Shown: positions 1 through 5,999 of the stretch, in pieces
How the letters are laid out: every line of letters begins with the position of its first letter
Numbering within the stretch: position 1 is the stretch's first letter
NCBI GenBank assembly: GCA_002382525.1
Contig: DFYA01000266.1
Location: forward strand, 1 to 6,248
DNA length: 6,248 bases
Origin: Opitutaceae bacterium UBA4094
GTDB taxonomy: Bacteria > Verrucomicrobiota > Verrucomicrobiia > Opitutales > Opitutaceae
Reading direction: 5' to 3'
Notes under the pieces: generated by a model
Databases searched by the model: none
Told to the model about the DNA's origin: nothing
The model's input: the letters and a program-made list of their open reading frames with translations, nothing else
Translations under genes and position numbers: made by a program

Positions 1-786
1 CGCGTGTTGCTCGATTCCGAGCAGGCCGGCGATGAACCCTACATGTTGGCGCGCAACCTTCCCGGCGTGTTCGTGATCGTGGATAAAAACCGCGTCAAAG
101 CCGGCACCTACGCCATCAAAAAGTTCGGCTGCGACACGCTCATTCTCGACGACGGTTTCCAATACCTCCCGCTCAAGGGCCGGCTCAACCTGCTCCTCGT
201 CGACAAGACCAATCCCTTTGGCAACGGCCACCTGCTGCCGCGCGGTATCTTGCGCGAACCGATCAAACACCTCCAGCGAGCGAGTTACGTATTCCTCACG
301 AAATCCGATGGCGTGCGCGACGTGGAACTCGAGGAGCTGATCCAAAAACACAATCCCGGCGTGGACATCATCGAGTGCGCGCACCGTCCGCAGTATCTCC
401 AACGTTTCGGCACCGACGAACGCCAGCCGCTCGAATGGTTGCGCGGTCGCAGGGTTGGGGCCTTTAGCGGCATCGCCGTGCCGGAGAGCTTCGAGAAATT
501 TGTTCGCGACCTTGGTGGCCACATCCAGTTCACGCGCCGCTTTCTCGACCACTATCGGTTTACGTCCGAGGACTTTGTTTCGCTCTTCACCGAAGGCATC
601 GAGCAAAAGGTGGAATTTATCGTGACCACGGAGAAGGACGCGGTGCGCCTGCCCGACGGCCTCCCGTGCGCAGTGCCGATCTATTATCTGCGGCTCGAAA
701 TCGATATCATCCGCGGAGCGTCCGACTTTGACGAAGCGGTTGAACGCATTTGTTTCCACGACGCACCGGTGCGCCCGGCCGCTTAA
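1..786 (+). CDS. lpxK: Tetraacyldisaccharide 4'-kinase LpxK, 5' end missing
   Basis: LpxK phosphorylates the 4' position of the tetraacylated disaccharide 1-phosphate to make lipid IVA in lipid A synthesis, at the inner face of the cytoplasmic membrane. The frame is open from base 1, so the gene begins upstream; the GTG at 4 is an internal Val codon and not a start. Counting residues from that codon, the family landmarks are GDEP (9-12), DDGFQ (49-53), GNGHLLPRGILREP (73-86), TKSD (99-102), AFSGIAVPE (153-161), DHYRFTSEDF (182-191) and TTEKDAVRLP (208-217). About 261 residues are present of a family usually near 320-350. The missing part should include the N-terminal membrane anchor and the P-loop. 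The TAA stop lies 42 bases before the next gene on the same strand. The family call is secure; whether the gene is intact upstream cannot be seen. Confidence 0.95.
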   Translation, partial: RVLLDSEQAGDEPYMLARNLPGVFVIVDKNRVKAGTYAIKKFGCDTLILDDGFQYLPLKGRLNLLLVDKTNPFGNGHLLPRGILREPIKHLQRASYVFLTKSDGVRDVELEELIQKHNPGVDIIECAHRPQYLQRFGTDERQPLEWLRGRRVGAFSGIAVPESFEKFVRDLGGHIQFTRRFLDHYRFTSEDFVSLFTEGIEQKVEFIVTTEKDAVRLPDGLPCAVPIYYLRLEIDIIRGASDFDEAVERICFHDAPVRPAA

Positions 787-828
787 GCGCTCGCGGAACA
801 CTGCCACGCACCCCCTTTCCATCCACTC

Positions 829-1956
829 ATGATCATCGACCCCCGCTACATTCAACTGGCCGAAGGCCTCACCCGGTTTTCCTGCGAACTCAAAAAAGGA
901 GAACGCGTGCTCATCGACGCCTTCGACGTGCCGGAGGCAGTCGTCATCGCGCTGATCCGCGCGACTCGCGCGCTTGGCGCGCATCCTTACGTCAACCTGC
1001 ACCGCGCGCGCGTCGCTCGCGAGCTGATGCTCGGGGCCGAGGAGGCGCAATACGCGCCGTATGCAGAAGTTGAATACGCCCGTATGCAGAAGATGGACGC
1101 CTACATCGCGCTCCGCGGCTCGGAGAATATCTTCGAGAATTCCGATATCCCTGCCGCACGGGTTCAGTTGGTCTCGAAGATCATGAAGCCTGTGCTCGAT
1201 CACCGTGTGAACAAGACCAAGTGGGTCGTTCTTCGTTGGCCGACATCGGCGATGGCCCAGCAGGCGGGGCTCAGCACGGAAGCCTTCGAGGACTTTTATT
1301 TCAAAGTCTGCACGCTCGACTATGCGCGGATGATTCCTGGCATGAACGCGCTCAAATCGCTCATGGACAAGACAGACCGAGTCCACATCACCGGCCCCGG
1401 CACCGACCTGCGTTTCTCGATCAAGGGCATCGGTTCGCAGACCTGCGGCGGCCGACGCAACATTCCCGATGGCGAGGTATTTTCTTGTCCGGTGAAAGAC
1501 AGCGTAGAAGGCGTGATTTCCTACAACGCGCCGACGGTCTACCTCGGCACCTCGTTCGACAACATCCGCCTCGTTTTCAAGAAGGGCAAAATCGTCGAAG
1601 CCACCGCGAACAACACGAAGCGCCTTAACGAGATTTTGGACAGCGACTCGGGCTCGCGCTACATCGGCGAATTCGCGCTCGGGTTCAACCCGCACATTCT
1701 CGAACCGATGCGCGACATCCTCTTCGACGAGAAGATCGCCGGTTCGTTTCACTTCACGCCCGGTCAGGCCTACGAAGGCGTGGGCAACGGCAACAAGAGC
1801 CAGGTGCACTGGGACATGGTCAATATCCAGCGCCCGGAGTGGGGCGGCGGCGAGGTCTGGTTCGACGGAAAACTTATCCGCAAGGATGGCATCTTCGTGC
1901 CGAAATCGCTGCACAAGTTGAACCCGGATTACTTGCTCGGGAAAACGAAGAGCTGA
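829..1956 (+). CDS. M29-family metallo-aminopeptidase (AmpS/aminopeptidase T type)
   Basis: The 375-residue product resembles the M29 (thermophilic metalloprotease/AmpS) family, cytosolic aminopeptidases with a two-metal centre that remove N-terminal residues from peptides. The N-terminus (IDPRYIQLAEGLTRFSCELKKGERVLI) is typical of the family. The expected metal and catalytic residues can be placed by motif: Glu216 in NIPDGEVF, Glu281 in GEFALG, His308 in SFHFTPG, Tyr315 in AYEG, and His327 and Asp329 in QVHWDMV. All are present, so the enzyme is probably active. It is slightly shorter than the roughly 410-residue well-studied members. The ATG at 829 places the family N-terminus directly at residue 1. 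No Shine-Dalgarno is visible; the leader (ACCCCCTTTCC) is pyrimidine-rich. It follows lpxK by 42 bases with no evident terminator, so co-transcription is possible. Substrate preference cannot be read from sequence. Confidence 0.93.
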   Translation: MIIDPRYIQLAEGLTRFSCELKKGERVLIDAFDVPEAVVIALIRATRALGAHPYVNLHRARVARELMLGAEEAQYAPYAEVEYARMQKMDAYIALRGSENIFENSDIPAARVQLVSKIMKPVLDHRVNKTKWVVLRWPTSAMAQQAGLSTEAFEDFYFKVCTLDYARMIPGMNALKSLMDKTDRVHITGPGTDLRFSIKGIGSQTCGGRRNIPDGEVFSCPVKDSVEGVISYNAPTVYLGTSFDNIRLVFKKGKIVEATANNTKRLNEILDSDSGSRYIGEFALGFNPHILEPMRDILFDEKIAGSFHFTPGQAYEGVGNGNKSQVHWDMVNIQRPEWGGGEVWFDGKLIRKDGIFVPKSLHKLNPDYLLGKTKS

Positions 1957-1960
1957 ATTT

Positions 1961-2031
1961 CCGCCACGGAACACACTGAATCCACGGAAATCAGAGCTCC
2001 GTTTTCGATGTGTTCCGTGTATTCCGTGGGC
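1961..2031. repeat. Palindromic intergenic repeat, copy A
   Basis: This imperfect inverted repeat fills almost the whole gap between the aminopeptidase stop and the deaminase start. Bases 1964-1981 (beginning CCACGGAACACACTGAAT) pair with 2012-2029 (ending TTCCGTGTATTCCGTGG). I count 15 Watson-Crick pairs, one G-U pair and two mismatches, with a loop of about 30 bases. The left arm continues into a second partial repeat unit, CCACGGAA, at 1982-1989. The left arm matches that of copy B (5083-5108) at 24 of 26 positions, and the right arms match at about 22 of 24, so the two are one family. There is no T-run, so it is not a standard terminator. The right arm reads VFRVFRG-like in one frame and the left arm TEHTE-like, which produces spurious coding extensions. 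Confidence 0.9.
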
Positions 2032-2033
2032 AC

Positions 2034-3017
2034 ATGAGTTTCGATAGCTACATCCGGTCCCTGCCGAAGACCGAGACGCATCTGCACATTGAGGGCGCGC
2101 TGCCCTACGAGTTGTTGCGTGCGTGGAAACCGGAGCTGTATCCGGAAAATCCTTACTTTCACGCCGCCGACTTTCGTTATCCGAACTTCGTCAAGTTCGA
2201 CGAGATCCTGCTCGGGCATGCGCTGCCGTGGTTTGTCTCGGCGGAACGTTACCACGAGGCGGCGAAGGCGATCTTCGCCAAACATGTCGCCCAAAACGTT
2301 CGCTATGTAGAGACCTCGTTTCACCTGCCGGTGTGCGGCTTCATCAACACGCCCGGCCAGGAAATCGTCGCGGCGATTCGTTCTGCGGTGCCGCCCGGGC
2401 TTGAAGTTCGGATCTTCGCCGGGATGGCGCGCACGGATTACCGCGACGCGATGCGGGATGTGATCGACGACCTCGGCAACTGGGACGAGCTGGCGGGCGT
2501 CGATGTGCACGGACTTGAAACCCTGCCCACGGAACCGTGGCTCGCGCGCGTGTGGGCGCGGTTGCGATCCGAGGGCAAAATCACCAAGGCGCACGCCGGC
2601 GAGTTCGACGGTGCGCAGCGTGTGCGCGAGGCTATCGAAGATCTCGGCGCGACACGCATCCAACATGGCGTGCGCGCAATCGAAGATCCGGCGGTCGTTG
2701 AACTGGCGGCGGAACGCGGCGTGACCTTTGACGTGTGTCCGCTGAGCAACGTAAAGCTGCAAGTAGCGCGGTCGATGGCGGAGCATCCGTTGCGCGCGCT
2801 GATGAAGGCCGGTGTGCGCTGCACAATCAGCACCGACGACCCGCTGGTGTTCGCCAACACGTTGGTCGACGAGTATGCCGCGTTGGCCGACGCGGGGTTT
2901 ACGCGGGCCGAGTTGACCCGCTTGGTGCGTAACGGCTGGGAGGTCGCGGATGTGCCGGCTGCGGTGCGTGACGCGATGGTTGCGGAGATAGATCGCTTTG
3001 CGGGGAAAAGTGACTGA
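2034..3017 (+). CDS. Adenosine/adenine deaminase family protein
   Basis: This 327-residue protein belongs to the metal-dependent adenosine/adenine deaminase family, which hydrolytically deaminates adenosine to inosine or adenine to hypoxanthine in purine salvage. From the ATG at 2034, the zinc and catalytic residues are His16 and His18 (THLHIEG), His187 and Glu190 (HAGE), His211 (RIQHG) and Asp268-Asp269 (STDDP). GVDVHGLE (155-162) and CPLSN (235-239) are further family motifs. An upstream in-frame ATG at 2010 adds eight residues (MFRVFRGH), but these are encoded by repeat copy A, so 2034 is preferred. The opening LPKTETHLHIEGAL looks somewhat more like the adenine deaminase branch than classical Add, but I would not assign substrate. 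The aminopeptidase precedes it by 77 bases of repeat and rluD follows within 16 bases. No Shine-Dalgarno is seen. Confidence 0.92.
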   Translation: MSFDSYIRSLPKTETHLHIEGALPYELLRAWKPELYPENPYFHAADFRYPNFVKFDEILLGHALPWFVSAERYHEAAKAIFAKHVAQNVRYVETSFHLPVCGFINTPGQEIVAAIRSAVPPGLEVRIFAGMARTDYRDAMRDVIDDLGNWDELAGVDVHGLETLPTEPWLARVWARLRSEGKITKAHAGEFDGAQRVREAIEDLGATRIQHGVRAIEDPAVVELAAERGVTFDVCPLSNVKLQVARSMAEHPLRALMKAGVRCTISTDDPLVFANTLVDEYAALADAGFTRAELTRLVRNGWEVADVPAAVRDAMVAEIDRFAGKSD

Positions 3018-3033
3018 CGTTCGTCCGCTTTTT

Positions 3034-4023
3034 ATGCCGATAAGCTACACCGTTCCTCTTGGCTCCTCGCGCGCGCGTGCCGACAAAGTGCTGGCGACCG
3101 CGTTTCCCGAGCACAGCCGGGTGGCGTTTCAACGGGCGCTCGATGCGGGGCTGGTCACGCGCAACGGAAAGACGCTGGATCGCAGTGCCGACGTGGTGGG
3201 GGGCGACGAGTTGCACTTCACGTTCCCCGAGGTGAAGGCGACGGAGCTCAAGGCGGTCGATATCCCGATTGATGTCATTTTCGAAGACAAGCACCTGCTC
3301 GCGATCAACAAGGCTGCGGGCATGGTGGTGCATCCCGGTGCGGGGACGGGCGACGACACGCTGGTTCACGCGTTGCTCTCGCATTGCGAGGGCGAGTTGA
3401 GTGGTATCGGCGGCGTGGAGCGTCCGGGCATCGTGCATCGGCTGGACCGCGACACGTCGGGGGTGATGCTCGTGGCGAAAACCGACGCGGCGCATCGCGG
3501 GATCTCGGAGCAATTCGCCGCGCGCACGTCGCACAAGGAATACGTCGCGCTGGTCGATGGCGTGCCCTCGCTTTTGAGCGGAAGCGTCCGCAAGCCCATC
3601 GGTCGCAATCCCACGCAGCGTCACAAGATGGCGATCGTCGAGGGGCCGGGCGGACGGGATGCGCACACGGACTGGGAGCGCGTGGAGGTGTTTGGAGGCA
3701 ATCTCGCTTCGCTGATTCGGTGCACGATTCACACGGGACGCACACATCAAATACGCGTTCACATGAAGTCGCTCGGCCATATCTTGCTCGGCGATGTGAT
3801 TTACGGGTGGAAAGAAAGCCCGCGCCTGCCCGCACAACCTGAGCGCATGATGTTGCATGCCGAGCACCTGGTGGTGACGCATCCGATCACGGGCAAGGTG
3901 CTCGATCTGCGCGCGCCGTTGCCGAAGGATTTTGAGAAGCTGATGAAGGCGCTGCGGAAACTGGAAAAACCGGTCGCGACGAAGATCAAGCGCGGGCTGC
4001 GGAGCCCGTTGGGGCCGAAGTGA
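3034..4023 (+). CDS. rluD: RluA/RluD-family 23S rRNA pseudouridine synthase
   Basis: This 329-residue enzyme isomerises uridine to pseudouridine in RNA. The two-domain layout and length fit RluD, which modifies helix 69 of 23S rRNA, although other RluA-family targets cannot be excluded. An N-terminal S4 RNA-binding domain covers about residues 12-65 (SRARADKVLATAFPEHSR and GLVTRNGK). The catalytic domain includes NKAAGMVVHPGAG (92-104), HRLDRDTSG (135-143, catalytic Asp138), HKEYVALV (167-174) and IHTGRTHQIRVHMKSLGHILLGD in two parts (232-243 and 244-254). The C-terminus is basic (TKIKRGLRSPLGPK). I chose the ATG at 3034, which leaves 16 bases after the deaminase stop. A GTG at 3010 and a TTG at 2998 are in-frame alternatives that would overlap the deaminase. 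No Shine-Dalgarno lies before 3034, only a CTTTTT tract. Confidence 0.93.
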   Translation: MPISYTVPLGSSRARADKVLATAFPEHSRVAFQRALDAGLVTRNGKTLDRSADVVGGDELHFTFPEVKATELKAVDIPIDVIFEDKHLLAINKAAGMVVHPGAGTGDDTLVHALLSHCEGELSGIGGVERPGIVHRLDRDTSGVMLVAKTDAAHRGISEQFAARTSHKEYVALVDGVPSLLSGSVRKPIGRNPTQRHKMAIVEGPGGRDAHTDWERVEVFGGNLASLIRCTIHTGRTHQIRVHMKSLGHILLGDVIYGWKESPRLPAQPERMMLHAEHLVVTHPITGKVLDLRAPLPKDFEKLMKALRKLEKPVATKIKRGLRSPLGPK

Positions 4024-4034
4024 GGCGGTGAAGT

Positions 4035-4072
4035 AAACGCGACTTCGCGCCGCGTTGGATATGGAAACGCGG
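4035..4072. other. Alternative hairpins in the convergent gap (possible weak terminator)
   Basis: Between the converging rluD and ppx genes, AACGCG (4036-4041), CCGCGTT (4050-4056) and AACGCGG (4066-4072) lie in series. The middle arm can pair with either flanking arm: six base pairs on the left or seven on the right, each with a nine-base loop. Only one hairpin can form at a time. Neither is followed by a T-run on either strand, so intrinsic termination is uncertain. The position at a tail-to-tail junction suggests a bidirectional transcript-end structure, which is inference. Confidence 0.3.
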
Positions 4073-4085
4073 AGGGATGCTGCGT

Positions 4086-5021
4086 CTACTCGGCAAGCGC
4101 TTGCGCGGCCAATCCCCAGCGCAAGTTGTAGAGTGAATGATGGAAACGCTCGAAGAGGCCGAATTCGGCCACCGTCACCGCAGTGACCAAGGCGGCGGGA
4201 AAAACGTCGGCACGGGCGGCGGGCATGCCGGGAAGCTGTTTGCGTTCGTCGAGCGCCAGAGCTCCGACTTCGTCGAGCAGTTCGTGTAACGTAGAAACGG
4301 ATACAAACGGGGGAGTGTCTTCCATTCGCACTCCGTGGAGCGCTCCTTTTATTGCGCGGACGCTTGTCATAGTGCCGCCGGTGAAAACAGCCTCAGCGTC
4401 CCGGAGGCTGAAGCGAAAGCCCGAGTTCTTGATGGCGTCGCGCACATGCAGCGCGAGCGCTGTGCATTCTTCGTTTTTTAAGGGGGCATTCGGGTCGGGG
4501 ATGAATTTCTCGGTCATACGCACGCAGCCGAGTTTGAGGCTGAGCTCTTGTTCGATCCGACGATCACGGAACGCGAGGCATTCGAGGCTGCCGCCTCCGA
4601 GATCGAAGACGTAGAAGTTTCGCAGGTGGGCGAGGGCGGGGTCGCAGGTGAGTCCGCGTCCGATGAGTTCAGCCTCTTCGTCACCTGTGAGAATACGAAT
4701 TGTGTAGCCGGTGGTGACGGCCACGCGCTCGCGGAATTCGGAGCCGTTGGCAGCGTCTCGCACCGCGCTTGTGGCGACGAGCACGGTCGTGGTCGGAGAA
4801 AACGGAGCGGCGATAGACAGGAGGTCCTGTATCGCGGAGAGGCCGCGCGTGATGCCCTCCTCGCTCAGGCGCGGGACGGTTTGGCTAATGCCGGCGCTGA
4901 TACGGGCATCGATGGTATGGGTTTTGAGGGAAAAGATCCGACCCTCGGCGTCGCGGGTGGCGATGAGGATCTTGATGGAGTTGGAGCCGATATCGATGAC
5001 GGCGACGACGGGGGCGGACAT
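4086..5021 (-). CDS. Ppx/GppA-type exopolyphosphatase/pppGpp phosphatase, short form
   Basis: The 311-residue product belongs to the Ppx/GppA family (ASKHA fold), which removes phosphate from polyphosphate ends or converts pppGpp to ppGpp. From the ATG at 5021, phosphate-1 is AVIDIGSNSIKILI (7-20). It is followed by VATSAVRDA (82-90), GDEEAELIGRG (113-123, the segment with the catalytic Glu), phosphate-2 FDLGGGSLE (139-147) and FTGGTMTSVRAI (213-224). PGMPAARADVFPAAL (264-278) is the conserved C-terminal part of the core. E. coli Ppx and GppA are about 500 residues; this protein has only the two ASKHA domains and no C-terminal HD-like domain, as in other short Ppx proteins. An ATG at 5036 would add MFRDP; the frame stays open to 5093 through the repeat, but family similarity begins at MSAPVVAVID. 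No Shine-Dalgarno. Which substrate it uses is undecided. Confidence 0.92.
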   Translation of the reverse strand: MSAPVVAVIDIGSNSIKILIATRDAEGRIFSLKTHTIDARISAGISQTVPRLSEEGITRGLSAIQDLLSIAAPFSPTTTVLVATSAVRDAANGSEFRERVAVTTGYTIRILTGDEEAELIGRGLTCDPALAHLRNFYVFDLGGGSLECLAFRDRRIEQELSLKLGCVRMTEKFIPDPNAPLKNEECTALALHVRDAIKNSGFRFSLRDAEAVFTGGTMTSVRAIKGALHGVRMEDTPPFVSVSTLHELLDEVGALALDERKQLPGMPAARADVFPAALVTAVTVAEFGLFERFHHSLYNLRWGLAAQALAE

Positions 5022-5045
5022 GGGATCACGAAACATGTGAACCAG

Positions 5046-5068
5046 AGGAAAGGAAAGGAAAGGAAAGG
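5046..5068. repeat. Pentanucleotide tandem repeat (AGGAA)4 in the ppx leader
   Basis: Four exact AGGAA units at 5046-5065 are followed by a partial AGG. On the ppx coding strand this reads as a polypyrimidine run of TTCCT units, 25-48 bases before the chosen ATG. Such tracts can change length by slipped-strand mispairing. Here it would alter leader spacing, or the reading frame if translation began upstream of it. Any effect on expression is inference. Confidence 0.85.
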
Positions 5069-5080
5069 GGCGGATTTTTG

Positions 5081-5210
5081 GCCCACGGAACACACAGAAT
5101 ACACGGAAGAAATCGGAGGCGGAGAATCGGATTTATTTATCACGAAACACACCAACACACGAAAGCCGGAGTGACTGGATTCTTCTGTGTATTCCGTGTG
5201 TTCCGTGGGC
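5081..5210. repeat. Palindromic intergenic repeat, copy B (three arms)
   Basis: A long inverted repeat lies between the rsmI stop and the ppx start. The left arm at 5081-5111 (beginning GCCCACGGAACACACAGAAT) and right arm at 5180-5210 (ending TTCCGTGTGTTCCGTGGGC) are complementary at 29 of 31 positions. One difference leaves a G-U pair in + strand RNA and the other leaves one in - strand RNA. The 68-base centre contains a diverged third arm in the left-arm orientation (CACGAAACACACCAACACAC at 5141-5160, continuing GAAA), which could compete for the right arm. The sequence matches copy A at 1961-2031. The right arm ends two bases from the rsmI stop codon. No T-run follows on either strand. It belongs in the rsmI-ppx read-through transcript if there is one. 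Confidence 0.93.
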
Positions 5211-5212
5211 AA

Positions 5213-5935
5213 CTAGAGCACAAAGTCGGTGGGGGCGATGAGGACGACAAATTCGCCTTTGAGGCTGCCCTTCAAGAGGCGGTCGCGGACCTCGGAGGCG
5301 CGGCCTACGAGAAACGTTTCGTGGAGCTTGGTGACTTCCCGAGCGATGCAGACGACGCGGTCGGGGCCGAGGGTGGCGACGATCTCTTCGGCAAATTTGT
5401 CGATGCGGTGGCAGCTTTCGTAAAGCGCGAGGGTGAATTCGAAGTCGCGGTATTTCTCTAAAAACGCGGTGCGCGCGGAGGTCTTCGCGATCAGGAAACC
5501 GGCGAAAAGAAATCCGTTGGTGGGAAGTCCGCTCGCGCTGAGCACTGCGGCGACGGCGCAGGCGCCGGGGACGGGAACGACGGGCAGGCCGCGGCGGCGG
5601 CAGGCGCGCACGATGCGGAAGCCGGGGTCGCTGATCGCGGGCGTGCCGGCGTCGGAGACAACCGCGACGGATTTGCCGGCGGCGATCTGCTCGGCGAGTT
5701 TCTCGGCGACTTCGGTTTCGTTGTGGTCGTGGTAGGCGACGAGGTCACGGCGCAAACCGTAGCGAGTGAGAAGGGATCCTGTGCTGCGCGTGTCTTCGCA
5801 GGCGACGAGGTCGACGGAGCCGAGGATGGAGCGTGCGCGTTCGGTAAGATCTGCTAGGTTTCCGATGGGAGTCGCGACAACGTAGAGGTGACCGGGCTGC
5901 GGCGTGAGGGAGGCGTTGACGGAGGGTTCGGCCAT
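5213..5935 (-). CDS. rsmI: 16S rRNA (cytidine1402-2'-O)-methyltransferase RsmI
   Basis: RsmI uses S-adenosylmethionine to 2'-O-methylate C1402 in the 16S rRNA decoding centre. The 240-residue product has the tetrapyrrole-methylase-like fold: YVVATPIGNLADLTERA (18-34), ACEDTRSTGSLL (45-56), YHDHNE (68-73), VVSDAGTPAISDPG (92-105), VPVPGACAV (120-128), FAGF (144-147), LYESCHRI (171-178), CIAREVTKLHE (196-206) and KGEFVVLI (226-233). The frame stays open upstream to 6151, but that stretch crosses a terminator and the reverse-strand lipoprotein gene and is low-complexity, so the ATG at 5935 is the start. E. coli RsmI is about 286 residues; this one ends just after the catalytic fold and lacks the C-terminal HTH-like extension. 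No Shine-Dalgarno is seen. The terminator upstream ends about 20 bases before the start codon. Confidence 0.94.
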   Translation of the reverse strand: MAEPSVNASLTPQPGHLYVVATPIGNLADLTERARSILGSVDLVACEDTRSTGSLLTRYGLRRDLVAYHDHNETEVAEKLAEQIAAGKSVAVVSDAGTPAISDPGFRIVRACRRRGLPVVPVPGACAVAAVLSASGLPTNGFLFAGFLIAKTSARTAFLEKYRDFEFTLALYESCHRIDKFAEEIVATLGPDRVVCIAREVTKLHETFLVGRASEVRDRLLKGSLKGEFVVLIAPTDFVL

Positions 5936-5953
5936 GTAGCAGTCAAAAGGCAC

Positions 5954-5985
5954 AAAAAAATCCGGCCTTCGCGAGGCCGGATTTT
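5954..5985 (-). terminator. Intrinsic terminator of the small lipoprotein gene
   Basis: A perfect 12-base-pair stem is formed by 5974-5985 and 5957-5968 (AAAATCCGGCCT with its complement), with a five-base loop at 5969-5973. Read on the - strand, the hairpin runs straight into seven T residues (5960-5954), as in a classical Rho-independent terminator. It begins 14 bases after the lipoprotein stop codon. On the + strand the T-run is only four bases and no gene feeds it. Confidence 0.92.
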
Positions 5986-5999
5986 GAAGAGGAGCGGGA

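Noticed and set aside
1961..2031. CRISPR-like array made of the CCACGGAA repeats
   Set aside because: Arms are inverted rather than regularly spaced direct repeats, with no spacers of uniform length and no cas genes.
1961..2031. Copy A as an intrinsic terminator of the aminopeptidase gene
   Set aside because: The stem is long with mismatches and is followed by GCACATG, not a T-run.
1929..2786. 285-codon open frame on the - strand across the deaminase gene
   Set aside because: It is antisense to a well-supported deaminase with all catalytic motifs; its product is Arg/His-rich without recognisable domains, and its start and end run through repeat copy A.
2998..3033. Upstream TTG (2998) or GTG (3010) start for rluD, overlapping the deaminase
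   Set aside because: ATG at 3034 places the S4 domain at the usual distance from the N-terminus. The GTG would give an eight-base overlap and cannot be fully excluded, but nothing favours it.
2899..3882. 327-codon open frame on the - strand across rluD
   Set aside because: The composition is Arg/His/Pro-rich, typical of antisense frames in GC-rich DNA, and rluD has complete family motifs on the other strand.
4548..5174. 208-codon open frame on the + strand opposite ppx
   Set aside because: It is antisense to the conserved Ppx/GppA core and its C-terminus (TEHTEYTEE) is translated intergenic repeat, a common source of false proteins.
5078..5461. 127-codon open frame on the + strand through repeat copy B into the rsmI complement
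   Set aside because: The first part is translated repeat (VFRVFRG) and the rest is antisense to conserved rsmI motifs.
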